From: Hyparrhenia diplandra
Taxonomy: Eukaryota > Streptophyta > Magnoliopsida > Poales > Poaceae
Reading direction: 5' to 3'
DNA length: 64,000 bases
NCBI GenBank assembly: GCA_015847255.1
Contig: JADLZK010013162.1
Span: forward strand, 124,001 to 188,000
The notes beneath the pieces are model-generated. The model did no database searches. It was not told where the DNA came from and saw nothing but the letters and a program-made list of their open reading frames with translations. Of this stretch, positions 37,300 to 49,378 are shown one piece after another; positions within the stretch are counted from its first letter, which is position 1; the number at the start of each line of letters is the position of its first letter. The translations under genes and the position numbers were made by a program.

Positions 37300-37745
37300 G
37301 CCTGTTACCTTCTCCATTTCTTTACATTCGAGATATGAGCTCAGTTAATTTAACATTAAACCGTGATGGTTACAAAGTAAATGCTTGTATCCGTAGGTTT
37401 CATACCATACGCCTGTTAGTTCTTCAATTCTTTACACTTGAGATATGGACCATATGGTTTCGATTGAACTCTTTATGTATGTTTTATGCTCCAGTTAGCA
37501 CTTGTCTTTTTGAGATACCGATGTGAATTCAGTTGAGTTAATATCAAATTGTGATTTTATATTTCTTTCAAAATAGATGCTAGGTGTTTGTTCATGCATC
37601 TGTTAGCTCTCTTTTTTTCTTACACCTAAGATATGAATTCAGTCGAGTTAACATGAAATTGTGATGCAATACTTCGTCCATTTTTTTTTTTCGTATGTTT
37701 CATGCTAGTTCTTCTTCTCTTTTACCTGTTTCTTTTCTTGAAATG
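37300..37745. repeat. Decayed tandem repeat, about 100 bp unit, in the CACTA interior
   Basis: Four or five diverged copies of a unit with CTGTTAG-CT-TT, a T-rich stretch, GAGATATGA-TTCAGTT and AATTTAACAT-AAA-TGTGAT recur at about 37300, 37410, 37490, 37600 and 37705. Spacing is irregular. Confidence 0.45.
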
Positions 37746-39579
37746 TTCAGTTAATTTGGTAGCGTGCAAGTTCGGTGCTGGTCATGATGATAGTTTCTTT
37801 GTGAGTTGTCACTATCAAGCAATGATGCCTACCTTCGATAATGCTTACCTTGATAATGCTAGTTGTAGAAGTTGAAATTCATGTAGTTGTCGGGATCTCG
37901 GTTATGCAATTAGTTATGCACTTCTGGACAATTTTTTTGTTGTTTCCATAAAAACTCGATATGTGTTTGCTTCATTTTTGGGAGAAGTGTTTTGAGAAAG
38001 GTAGGTCTTGGAATTTTTCGAAGCTAGCTCGCCATTATTTCATTTAGAAAGCAAGTATTCAATGAACCAAATTGTGATCTTTGTGCTAGGCGTGGTAATG
38101 TGGTTGCCGTTTTCGATGCATGGCCTCCTCAAAGGTAGAAATTAGTAGTGGGAGCACTTAACCAACCAAGAGGTCGTTGATAATGTTCCCCTTGTATTTC
38201 ATATTACTTTGGATACTCACTTGTCACTACTAGTTTCTCTTGGTCGGACATGGATTGTGGCTAATATAATATGATGATTTTCCCTCTTTGTATAGCTAAC
38301 TGTTGCTCCAAGATATCATTGGTTTCATAGTAATAGAAATATAAGTGCAGCTATATAATCTTTTGCTTATTGTGTTTTTTACTTGTAGGTCGATAGGAGC
38401 AGTCATGAAAGAGCTAAGAGTTTCGATACTTTTATGCACTTTTTCGCTATATCGCATAAGCTAGGGCTGAAAATTTTAGTTAGTTCAATCTTGCTTATTT
38501 ATCTTGTGCCACCAAGATGTCTAATTTGCCTTTATTTATGAGTAGAACTCTTATTTATTAATAGAACTCTCTCACATGAGTTTGATCTTGTTCAATATCA
38601 TGCTTGAAGCAATCTGAATTTAGAGTTGTTAATTGCTAGAAGATTGTTTTGCTTTTCTTATTGTAGCCAACTATAGAATTCCTCCGCATTAAAAAGAAAG
38701 GTCTTTCACTTGCACCGTGCTTACATCAAGTCAATCTCATTTTGCTTGATGGTGCTACATGCAGTGGTGTAGCCAAGTTCAAGAATGTTTCTTAGAAGTG
38801 GATTTGGATAGAAATGGTCATACAATCAAGAAATGGTTAGCCGATTGGACCTTCATACCTATAGGTATGTGATATGTTTTTATGGGTTTAAAGTTGAGGA
38901 GTTTGCCTACTATTCTATGTAGTCGTTCGGTCACTCAACTAATTTGAAGCCGCATTATTTGAATCTGGAGCTATTTTAAATCGCATCGTGTGTGCATCAT
39001 GACGGGCTCGCCGATCAGCAACATGTGAACCCTTGTTCTCCATGCCTCCTCCATCGAGCTCTTTGCCGATGACGAGCTCCTTCAGGTATATGCATTTCAT
39101 TCTTCCCCATTCTTGTAAACCGAAGTTGTATGCGATTATAAATAGTGCCCGAATGTGCGGTTGTGCCTCTTTTTCTAATAGTTCAAGCAAATTTGGATGT
39201 GTGCATACAAGTTGATATTATCTTGCTTGTGCTATATTTGCAGTGGTCGATAAGAGCAAAGAATGAAAGACCTCGAGGGCTGCTCAATTAATCTAAACTG
39301 CATCGCATGTCTATGTTGGTGTGCACATCGTTTCTAATGACGTTTTGCTCGGATGCAAAGAGCACGGCTTGTAACACGCCCAAGTGGCGGTGTGCTCACC
39401 AGTTTGGGATGATGGAATCCAAGGTGCTCTTAGGATATCTATTATTTAGCAAACTTCAGTACCTTTGTGTTGCATATCTGGTGAATTGAATGTGATTTTG
39501 AAATATACTTAGGATATCTATTATTTTGTTTCCCACAGGTCCATGTTAGTCTTTGCGTACTGATCATGGCCATCTCTAT

Positions 39580-40255
39580 CTCGTGTAAGTAACACAACAT
39601 TGGTGCGAAAGTACATATGTAAGTAACCCTGAAATGCTTTGCATGAACTATTTTTTATTGGTGCCATTTAACCCGACATTCTCGCATGAACTATGGTAAG
39701 TAACACAACATTGGTGCCATTTAACCCGACATCTTTGCATGAACTATTTTTATATCGGTACATATGTTTTGCGTTCTCATTTCTAAATATCAATTACATT
39801 GGAGTCTCATCACTGATGCATATAAGGAGATTGAGATAGTGTTACAGTTTACATTAGACTTACAAGGAGCTTGAGATATAAATTACATGCTAACGTAACT
39901 TGCTCGTAAAACTGAACAATGTTCCTAATTAAACATATCTGTCTTTGCTGTGATAGGTAAGGGAATGCAGAAGAAGACTTGCAAGAAACCATCCGATACA
40001 CCTCTCAATGGCACCGCAGATGTCCCTAAATTTTGCATGTCAAAATGCTTCATCTTTCTGTACAAACATAGTGACCCAAAAAAAAAATCTATTGACCAAC
40101 TATGGCATGCACACACAAATGCTTCTTCCACTTTCAAGTTTTTGTTTTCAATTTCATCAACTTTGGCTAGTACTTCATGAGATCATCTAGTGTCCTGTAC
40201 ACACACACACAAATACCATGAGATGGTCCACACACGCACACACACAAATGCTCCT
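39580..40255. repeat. Short duplicated segments in the CACTA interior
   Basis: TAAGTAACACAACATTGGTG occurs at about 39583 and 39695. GGTGCCATTTAACCCGACAT occurs at about 39660 and 39711. An ACACACAAATGCT-CTTCCAC segment occurs at about 40110 and 40230, the second within a CA microsatellite. These suggest local slippage. Confidence 0.45.
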
Positions 40256-41298
40256 TCCACTTTCCCGTACTTGCTATGAAAGATGGCAATAAATAAGGAT
40301 AATTTTAAAGACAATTTCATCAACTTGGGTTGTCGATATTAGTTAAGTAGAAAATAATTGCCTCCTAGTCGGGGGCACCGGGACTACGATTAAGGTCAAA
40401 TGGGCTTGATGGTCCTTGCAAGAGCCTAAGTGGTGACATAATCTTCTTTGTTGGCTCGAGTTTTGACGCAAAACACTCATTTTGTCGATGTCTAACTATG
40501 CCTTACATTATAAAAACATGTAATTTGGTTTCAGTTTCTAGAAAAAGGATGTCTACACTTGGCTTGTTACAAACTTATATTGCACAACAGACTTCATATA
40601 TTTTATTCACTTGTCTAATTACATGGTTGTTATATTTTTCAGAAGTTCTTTGGCTTGAAGATCTAGAAAGGGTTCTCCAATCTAGTGGGTGTACTATAAT
40701 TGCTTTTGATTTTTGAGTTACTTGAAATGATTGTTTGTTGCAATGTGGATTGGATGTAATCCAAAAATACTAAGATTGCTTGTTGCAATGTGGATTGGAT
40801 GTAATTTTTTGGTGCTTGACTTTGGATGATCCAAACAAGGTGCAAGACAAGATTGCATGTTATATATATTGACCTTCATGCAATGTATGTGTGTATCTTT
40901 ATGTGATGGAACATGAATCTTTATGTGTGTATCTTATATATATATAGAGAGAGAGACCCCTAATTGTATTTTTTTTTTTTGTTTGCTTATTTATGGCCCC
41001 GTTGAACAATGACGCTATAAATGGATGGACTGTTGGATGATCGATGCTATATGTGTGCTAACATAGCATCCGACGCTAAAGAACAGCAATGGATGGTCCG
41101 ACGCTAAAATTATTCAGGACATTAGACTGTCCCGACGCTATAGGTGTGGTCCGACGCTAAAGAGTTTTAGCGTCGGGGACTTACGGCGCCACTGAAGTCT
41201 GACGCTATATGTTCCTAGGGTTAGATTGTCTGACGCTATATATGGCTTTCAAAGATCGGACCATCCGGTGGTAATTGAGGTGTTGTGGTGTAGTACAT

Positions 41299-44200
41299 AT
41301 ATGCGCGACCTAGGTGAGGGCAAGCACAATCTTGGTGCGGCCGGGCATGACCAAAGCGCAGACAGGCACCACACCGACAATGAGGGTGAGCTCGGCCACG
41401 GATCGAGAAGTACATGTCCACAGTGACCGAGCGTGTCCAGCTACTGTTGCCAGTTGGAACAAAGGCCCTTATTGGTGCGTGCCAAGGATTGAATGATTTC
41501 GAGGGCTAGCCCACCCGGTACTGTAGAGCGACCTAATGATTGCGCAGTGCCGATCGAATTGGCAAATCCGCCCTATATAGGCCCTATTACTGAAAATAGG
41601 ACGGACGACAGTGGTCGCCACTGCTGGAGCTGGTGCCTGGTGGGGGTCGAGCAAGTTTTGTTCGTTTCCGAGTCCCTCGCTCGTGCACGACGGGATGATC
41701 GAGAGCGCCTGTTTTTGTAGGCCGACGCGCGCAGGATTAATTGGGCCCGGCACGACGGGATCGATGCAAGGCTTATTCGAAAGCCCGACATGAGCGGTCA
41801 CTCACACCTCCATGCGGAAGAATGACACTTTTTGTTACGAGACTCCGGTAAATTGCATCAGGACTCCATCAGTGTTTCAGTTTGCAGGTTATGCGATGTA
41901 CCCTGCTGCCTGAGCAACAAGCCAACAGGTTCTGAGTAGTACTTCTGTTGGTCGTTGGTTTTGCTACTTTTCGAGCAATGAGTGCATGACTATCTTGGTC
42001 AAACAAGGAGGAGCAGGTTGTTTCCAGAAAGCCAAGATCCTCTTCTGGCTGTCCAACCATTTCCGTAAGAAAATTGGTCCGGATGTCCGATGTAGTATCA
42101 ATCATCCGTCGCATGCATGCACACCAGATCCAGAAAGGTTCTCGCTTCAGATCGGATCTTCGGTCCATGCATGGATGCAACTGTTCATACGAAAATCACG
42201 GCAACGCCGCAAGTAAAACTTCAGACGACTGCATCGACACTTGACAGCACGGTAGAGAAGCAGATGCATGGCCCTGTGGATCTCCACTGCAGCACGTAGT
42301 ACTACTGCTGCGTCAGTTATCCTCAACAACCGGGCACAGGGCTCTCGAGATGACGAGGTGGACAAGACAGGCTACGTACAGTATATACTAGTCTCGGCTG
42401 CACTGACAGCTGCAGAGAGATGGACACCAGAAACGCACGTGATGCCGAATGGATCGATCCAAAGGTGGGCTAGCTCTCCTTTTCAGTTTGACGATAGGTC
42501 ACTGCTCCAATCTTCTCAACAAGTTCACAACACAAGAGTTGAATGTATACCAGAAATATAATCAAACTCTTCTCTCAGCATTGTGCTCCTTACTCGTATG
42601 ATCTCTACCGCAGCCAGCACGTGTTATTATTCATCGCCGATGCACATGGGACTGTTGTTTTCTACGACATGCAATAGGGCAACAAAGTAGAGATGATGAT
42701 TTGTCAATGGTTTCTCGTGTGCGAGATTAGTCACTACCTTGGCCACGTGCGTGTGGCTTTGTAGTCTCTTATCTGAAGAACAGACGCCGTAAACAGCACA
42801 GCAACCTGCAAAAAATCTAAATTAAGAGTATCAGGTAACGGGCTAGTCCCATTCCTAAGTTCCATCAACATAATTAAGCTCCCCTCAAACAAAATAAAAT
42901 GCAAGTTCCACGGTCCCTTTGAATTACTTCGCTGAATCAACAGAGAATCACTTCTTGCTGAAAAATGCATTTGGCAGCCATGGAGCGATTCTCCCTAAGA
43001 ATCCGCTTCACGAAGTGCTCCCAAACAAAAACGTTTTCTACCTTGATGATTATATACGTCTATAATACCCAACCATCAAAATAATAAGCTCTCCTAGCAC
43101 AAGAAAAACGTAACAAGTTCCATGATTTCTTTTGAGAAACTTTGGATCACAATATCACGCATGATTTTTTTAGTCTCGTTTCTAAAATATTGTGGAGGAG
43201 GACGTATTAATCTCCTGATCTCCATGCCGATGAATTAATATTTCTTAATCTCGATGAATTAGTGTTTCTACACCATACCATGGCTAATTCAAGCACGCAA
43301 CCATTTTAGTCAACTCACTTTTTTTAGAAACTTCTGGTCCACTCAATTAAGAGAGCCCAACACAGACCAATTATGATTCGGCCCAGTTATACCGCCTCGT
43401 AGCTGTCCCAAAGCAACGCCCGCCGAGCCCAGCGCACGGCCTTTTGTTATGGCCCGGCAGCTGCCAGGGAAGCCGATAGAGTCCTGTCGGTTTTGCCAGC
43501 GGCCGCCATCCACGCTATCCGCTGTCCGCATCCGCGTTGCCTTGTTCCGGTGCTGTTTTGAAACGTTCTCTTGCGCGCCATTATTTTATCCGTGCCGGGC
43601 TGCTGGCGAGTGGCGGCAACGGCAGTCGGCCCCCGGCGCCCCGGCCCCGAGCTCACCAACCTTTCGCGTGCCAAGGGATGGGATCGCCGCCGTGTTCGCG
43701 AGGTTGCTGCGCGCTCCCTTTATAAGCAGAGGCTGCTGTCTCGCAGCTTCGCACTAGCACTGCCAGCAGCGCATCACCGCACCGGAGGTCCGGAGGAGGG
43801 CGGAGCAGGCGAAGAGGAAGCACAGGTCTCTTGGCAGACGCACACAGCAGCTCATACCCGTTTCCAAGAGCTGCTGCTTCGAGCTTCGGCCGCAGACGCA
43901 AGCCGGTAGCCTCAGGCTTCTGATTCGATCGGCATCACGGCATGGATGCGGGGGACACCATGGAGAGGGGCGCGCGTGCTCGGCTTCGGCCTAAGGTAAA
44001 AAGTTGCTGAGCTCGCGTTCGCTCTCACGGAGTCGTAGATACATACAGTAGCTTCGATCTCATCAGTGATATAGGCCGTTGCTCGTGGAGTGATGCTGAT
44101 GTCAAATGCAACGTTCCTCATGGGAATTGGAATTGTTGTAAGATGTCAAGTAGGAACGACTCCATCCTATTGATGAATGGATATTTTGTTTTTTGGTGAG

Positions 44201-44628
44201 AATTCCGGAGCCTTTTCTTGATGTTATTTCTAGAATGCCAAAAGGAAGCTATTTGCACAAGAAAATGTTAAAATGAAGCAGTGTATAAAAGAAATCTCCA
44301 TTTAGTAATAGCGAGGTAAAGTAGCTTATGATATGCCTTAAATGTGAAGCGGGATCAAAACAACCTAGGCACTCATGTTTTAGGCCACCTTGCACTCCGC
44401 AGTCCGCACCATCGCACGGCGATTGACGACTAACAACTGTGTATGCCTTTTTTCTTTGGTTTGTAGCTGCTCGCTCTTCCGTCAGGTCCCGGACGCTCCC
44501 CTTCGCTGGGCACACCACGCCTGCCGACACCCTGCACGCCGCGCTCTCCCTTCCTGATCAGTCCACACCGGCTGGCATCTTTCACGCCGGATCGTCACCG
44601 ATCAATTGGAGCGAGGAGCAATGGAGAC
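41299..44628. other. Intergenic region and probable NPF 5' flank
   Basis: No gene is supported in 41299-43400. A GC-rich block at 43400-44000, with a donor-like CCTAAG|GTAAAA at 43996, and another at 44460-44628 look like UTR exons or promoter-proximal DNA of the transporter gene. Open frames there run on both strands without a recognised domain. Confidence 0.35.
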
Positions 44629-46714
44629 ATGGACAAGGTAACTTTTTTTAGTCTTGATGTGATAGTCTTCAAAGTTCAACCAATCAATTTAGTAATTCAT
44701 CTGGATCACACGTCATGGTTCATACCGCGGATCCTAGCTAATAAAAAGATTGGCATCCGCATCATACTACTATAAGTTCTGTCCATGACTTTTTTGATGC
44801 AAAACATGCAGATTGTAGTTGTTTCAAAAAAAAAAAAACAAAACAAAAACGCAGGCTTTCTTCTCAGTGACAATTCGTACAATTGAATCCATTGCAGACT
44901 CAGGGGCCAGAGACTCAAGACGACAACATGGAAGTGCCGCTCCTTAATGATAAAAATTGCACCGGTAGCAAGACGCCATTGGTAGTTCTCGGTGAGAAGA
45001 GCTCCACTGTTCTGATCTTTTCTCTTTTCGGAGAACAGGTGTTATGTTTGAGCATGTCTTAGACCTGGTGATGTACCTGGTGACGCCATTGTAGCGTGCT
45101 GCTGCATTCAGGGTTCGAGTGTTTGGAGAGCACAGCGTTCAATGGCATCTCGACGAACCTGGTGATGTACCTGGAGACCGTCCTCCACGGCAGCAACGTG
45201 GCCAGCGCCTCCAACGTCACCATGTGGTTCGGCACTAGCTACCTCATACCCGTCTTCGTCGCCATCATCGCCGACGCCTTCTGGGGCAACTACAACACCA
45301 TCCTCGTCTCCCTCGCCATCTACCTTCTTGTATGTACTTCACTTCTACTAGCCGTTGCATCCGCGCGCTAGCAGAATAGCTGATTCTGTCTGCGTGCGCC
45401 GCGCAACCTGAAGGGGATGGTTCTTGTGACCTTATCGGCGCTCCTGGCGACGGCCACGGTGCTCGGCGTGCACACCGTGGCGTTCGTGGGGGGCTTTACC
45501 TCGTCGCGATCGGGAGCGGAGGGGTGCGGTCGTCGCTGCTGCCGTTCGGCGCGGAGCAGTTCGATGACGACAATCCGGTGGACCGCGAGAACAAGATGTC
45601 CTTCAGCTGGTTCTACCTCTGCGTCGACTTTGGACCCATCGTCTCCGGCCTGTTCATCGTGTGGATCCAGGAGAACGTCAGCTGGGGCCTCGGCTTCGGC
45701 ATCGCTACCGCCTGCATCGCGCTGGCCTTCGGCGCCTTCGTGCTCGCCACGCCCATGTACAAGCGCCCGACGCCCACCGCCGGCAAGGTATATGCGCCCA
45801 CTCTAGCTATCTAGCGTCGGACCCGCAGCCCAATATCGCGCGCGGCGCACTGATGAGTTCTCGTTGCTTGGCAAGGCGGCAGCGGCCGTCATCTCCGACT
45901 CCGAGACGGGCTTGAAGGAGATATCGGAGGAGGCGGCGCCGACGGGCTCGTCGCAGAAGCTCCGCGCCGCGACGAAGGCGGAGGAGTTCAAGATCCTGCT
46001 GGGGCTGCTGCCCATGTGGGCGACCAGCATCATCGTCTCCTCGGCGTACACGCAGATGAACACCACCTTCATCCAGCAGGGCAGCGCCATGAACGTGTCC
46101 GTCCTGTCGGTGCAGGTGCCACCGGCGTCGATGGGCTCGTTCGAGGTGGTCTGCGTCCTCATATGGGTGCTGCTCTACGGCAAGGTGATCGTTCCCGCGC
46201 TGAGGGGATGCGGCCTCACGTTCGGCGGCGACGGCGAACCGTCCCAGCTGCAGCGCATGGGCGCCGGCCGGCTCCTCATGGCCCTGGCCATGGCGGTCGC
46301 GGCGCTCGTGGAGATGAAGCGGCTCGGCAGCGCGGCGCGCGGGGTGGAGATCACCATCGCGTGGCAGATCCCGCAGTATTTCTTCCTGGCCGGCGCGGAG
46401 GTGCTCTGCTACATCGCGCAGCTGGAGTTCTTCTACGAAGAGGCGCCGGACGCCATGAAGAGCACGTGCACGTCGCTGTCGCTCCTCAGCATCGCGCTGG
46501 GCAGCTACCTCAGCTCCTTCATCTACGCTATCGTGGCAGCATTCACGGCCACGGCAGACACTCCCGGCGGGTGGATCTCGGACAACCTCAACCAGGGCCA
46601 TCTCGACTACTTCTTCTGGACCATGGCCGCCATTTGCACGCTCAACTTCGTCGTGTACAGCGTGTTCGCCAGGAACTACAAGCCCAAGAGTCAAGATTAT
46701 GCTCTCATGACGTG
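44629..46714 (+). pseudogene. NRT1/PTR family (NPF, PTR2-like) transporter with disrupted frame
   Basis: A proton-coupled peptide/nitrate transporter type of the plasma membrane or tonoplast. Likely exons are 44629-44637 (MDK), 44898-44991, 45112-45329, 45414-45787 and about 45829-46714. The protein begins MDK-TQGPETQDDNMEVPLL, then GFECLESTAFNGISTNLVMY with TWFG-like MWFGTSYLIPV and FWGNYNTILVSLAIYLL. It continues with SLLPFGAEQFDDDN, SWFYLCVDFGPIVSGL and the C-terminal half from LLGKAAAAVISD to AICTLNFVVYSVFARNYKPK. Two lesions are seen. A G6 run at 45488-45493, where the family needs G4, shifts the frame. The link between TPTAGK (45787) and RRTDEFSLLGK (about 45845) allows only a 41 bp 'intron' and lacks roughly 60 residues of the usual central cytoplasmic loop. 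ATG GAC AAG is chosen because it joins in frame to exon 2. Otherwise the membrane segments are well conserved. Confidence 0.75.
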
Positions 46715-47040
46715 ACTACAAACAGATTTGCTCCCTTTCTCGTCTGTGGTAGATTCGACACGACACCTTTGCCAATTTGTAGTGAAGGGTAATTTGCGAG
46801 TTCTGGTTCAACGGCTAGTGCACTGTACATACATAACATACGTATTGTATAAACTACATGCGGGATTTCCCCTTTTTGCATTTTGCCCCGTTTTTTTTTT
46901 TTTTTTTCTTAAAATTTCCTTGAATTCTTTCTCATGCATTTGAAGTTACATGGTTAAAAAAGGGGATCAATAGAAGGGTGTCCATACTTTTTTTTTTTGA
47001 AAGCTACATTTGCCCAGATTTGATTAATAATAACAAGATA
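46715..47040. other. 3' flank of the transporter gene
   Basis: Probable 3' UTR followed by T-runs at 46891 and 46989. No other gene. Confidence 0.4.
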
Positions 47041-47268
47041 CTCCCTCCATCCTATGAATGTGTCGTTTAGACTTTTCAGATTTTCTCTTTAACTGTTTAT
47101 CTTATTCAAAAAATGTATATAAATATTATTTATTTTATTATGACTTATTTCATTCTCTTTAACCGTTTTTATTTATTTTGTTATTTGTTTAAAATTTTTT
47201 GAATACGACGAACGGTCAAACACAAAGTCTAAAAGTCTAATATTACATTTTCAATGGGATGGAGGGAG
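47041..47268. mobile_element. Stowaway MITE
   Basis: Ends CTCCCTCCATCCTATGAATG and TTTTCAATGGGATGGAGGGAG are inverted complements and TA flanks both sides (47039-47040 and 47269-47270). The CTCCCTCC tip and TA target are diagnostic of Stowaway elements. AAAGTCTAAAAGTCTAA near the right end pairs with GTTTAGACTTTT near the left. Confidence 0.88.
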
Positions 47269-47400
47269 TAGCAAACAACACTTGTTATATGCCCGAGCAA
47301 AGGACGTTTTAAATAATTTTAGGGTGGATTGAATACTATCTAATCCAGTTTAGCCCCTCCTAATATATGAAATTATCCAAAAATTTTAAGGGAGAGTTTA

Positions 47401-48054
47401 GAGCATCTCCAACAAGTGTTGCATATGGGTTTGGCATTTGCATTTTTTTGCCAAAAACTAGAAAACAATGCTACAAATGGTTTGGCAAATGAGTTTGGCA
47501 TTTTAATGAGTTTGGCAAAATCAGGTCCTCCTTTTGGCATTTTTGCCAAACTTGAGAGTTTTGGCATTTCTTACGCGCGTTGCTCTTACATGCCGTGCGG
47601 TGAAGGTAGAGGTGGGGCCGACGCTGGAGTGCGGTGCGGTGGTCTACGCAAGCAGCGACGGTACCCAAGGTGGACACCCGCACCTCCGGTCGCCCTAGCT
47701 AGCTAGCTGCGTATCTACTAGAATCAGCATGTGAGTCATCGCTGTATCGTATTTGCATTCCTTGGCTGCTTGTTCAATTCATCCGATTGGATGTTCATAA
47801 AAAAAATCATCCGATCGGATTTTCATAAAAAAAAAAACATCCGATCGGATGCTTGTCTATAGGCATGGCCACTTGCGAACAGGATCCGACGAGGAACCAA
47901 CCACCGCTCTTCTCTTGCCCTACTTTTCAATTTGCAAAGCCCAAATTGCCAAAACTATTGGAGGAAGACATTTTTGAACTTGGCATTTGCATTTCACATT
48001 TGACAATTGGGGAATTTGCCAAACCATTTTTACCAAAAACTCTTGGAGATGCTC
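47401..48054. mobile_element. Tourist-like (PIF/Harbinger) element with GAGCATCTCCAA ends
   Basis: Left end GAGCATCTCCAACAAGTG and right end CTCTTGGAGATGCTC are inverted copies, flanked by TTA at 47398-47400 and 48055-48057. Subterminal TTTGGCA/TGCCAAA words are repeated many times on both sides. The 654 bp interior has no transposase. A GC-richer middle at 47570-47700 may be foreign to the element. Confidence 0.75.
47777..47851. repeat. Tandem CATCCGATCGGAT repeat inside the Tourist-like element
   Basis: Three units built on ATCCGAT(T/C)GGAT and TTTTCATAAAAAAA lie in a row, each CCGATCGG core being palindromic. This local expansion is separate from the element's own ends. Confidence 0.6.
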
Positions 48055-48563
48055 TTAGGAGGGGCTCCACATAGTTTCGAGCTGTAGGGGGCTAGAGCCC
48101 GGCTGCCCCCCCCCCCTCCCTCATGGGTTTAGGTCCATGATAATATAAATTGGATGTTTTTAGACACATCACTACCTTTTCACCTAATATGACCGTTGTT
48201 TTATTATATTCTTGTCACTTGTCATCTCGTGTAAACCAAAATACCCCGTCACTTTTTCTCTACACATACGCTCCTTCCTCCCATCCACACCATCTTCTTC
48301 TTGCGCCCATGAGAGCAGGAGGCGCGGAGTGGCCCGAGTGGGCGATCAGTTGGTGAACGGGTTAAGAGAACACGCAAGAGCTATTACATCGGGATAGTAT
48401 GACCCCAACAAAACTTTAAATCAGTAGAGAATTACTGAACACCGATGCTCATTAATGGTGTTAACCCTATTGTGTTAATTTAATGACCCATGATGAGCTT
48501 TGTGGCTGGAATCGTCACTCTCTGCACGTGAGTTCAAAATTTCGAATAACTTGAGGAGACGAG

Positions 48564-48856
48564 GGCCTTGTTTAGATGTTAGAAAAATTTGCAAAAACAC
48601 CGTTGAAACTCCCGTAGAGCATCTTTGCAAAGACGCGTTTCGTTTGTTTGTGGTAAATATTATCCTACCATGGGGTAACTAGGCTCAAAAGAATAAATCC
48701 TCTCGAATGTACATCTAAAACCGTGTAATTAGTTATTTTTTTACCTACATTTTATACTCGAACATATGTCTTTTGATGTATTTAATGTGATGCGATGGAG
48801 AGAGTGTGGAAAAACTTAGAAGTTGAGTTAGAAATTTTAGCCATCTAAACAAGGCC
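48564..48856. mobile_element. MITE with GGCCTTGTTTAG ends, copy C
   Basis: Starts GGCCTTGTTTAGATG and ends AGCCATCTAAACAAGGCC, with GAG on each side (48561-48563 and 48857-48859). The interior matches copies A and B, for example TATTATCCTACCAT and GATGTATTTAATGTGATGCGA. The region from 48857 to the ARF gene becomes GC-rich and is presumably its promoter and 5' UTR. Confidence 0.75.
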
Positions 48857-49378
48857 GAGGACGTACAAAGTGACGTCTTTCACTTTCAGTTACCCATTCC
48901 CAAAGAGAAAATAAAAATAGACTTTCAGTTTACCCCAGGAAAAGGTAGCTGGGCCTTCAGTTTTTTAAGCAAAATTTAACGCAGTTGCTGGGCCTTGAGG
49001 CCAACTAGGCCTACATCACGCGCGGATCTTTTCTGGCCCGGTCAGGAAAAGGAAGCGCCGCCGCCCGTACGCATCGTTTGACGGGACGGAATCGCACGCA
49101 GAAGCGCGTGCTCGCTACGCGATGCCATCTCTGCATCCCAACCGCTCGTGTTCGCGCAAACGGCTCAGATGCGTTCTCATCCCACGGGCAAAAATTCTCG
49201 CGAAACTTCTATGCTTCGTCACAAGGCTTTGCACGACTAGTTCTGCGAGGCTTCCGAGAACCAAAAACTCCGCCTGCTTGGCTGCGTTCATCAACTCCGG
49301 CGACTTGAGAAGACGAACTTCCAGAATCCGATCGGAAGTTGGTGCTCGCCGCGTTGAGGGGTTGATTTCGGTGCGCCG
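48857..49378 (+). promoter_or_regulatory. Probable promoter and 5' UTR region of the ARF gene
   Basis: CpG-rich sequence directly before the ARF start codon, with no conserved protein. ORFs here overlap on both strands. No clear TATA box is seen, as is common for housekeeping genes. Confidence 0.35.

Larger units (their letters stand above)
36183..41295. mobile_element. Non-autonomous CACTA (En/Spm) transposon
   Basis: The left end CACTACACCACAACA and the right end TGTTGTGGTGTAGTA are inverted complements, with CACTA at the left tip and TAGTA at the right. A 3 bp duplication CAT flanks it (36180-36182 and 41296-41298). Subterminal copies of TCCGACGCTAAA and variants cluster at both ends: 36217, 36309 and 36368 on the left; about 41069, 41097, 41129, 41150, 41170 and 41207 on the right, some inverted. 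Such arrays are the transposase-binding sites of this superfamily. No TNPD-like transposase is seen, so it is non-autonomous. The interior holds GC-rich sequence at 36390-37000 that looks like a captured gene 5' end, and several decayed tandem repeats. Confidence 0.8.

Noticed and set aside
45807..46694. 295-codon minus-strand frame and a 258-codon plus-strand frame at 46016-46792
   Set aside because: Both overlap the NPF last exon, whose plus-strand frame encodes clear transporter segments. The others are composition artefacts.
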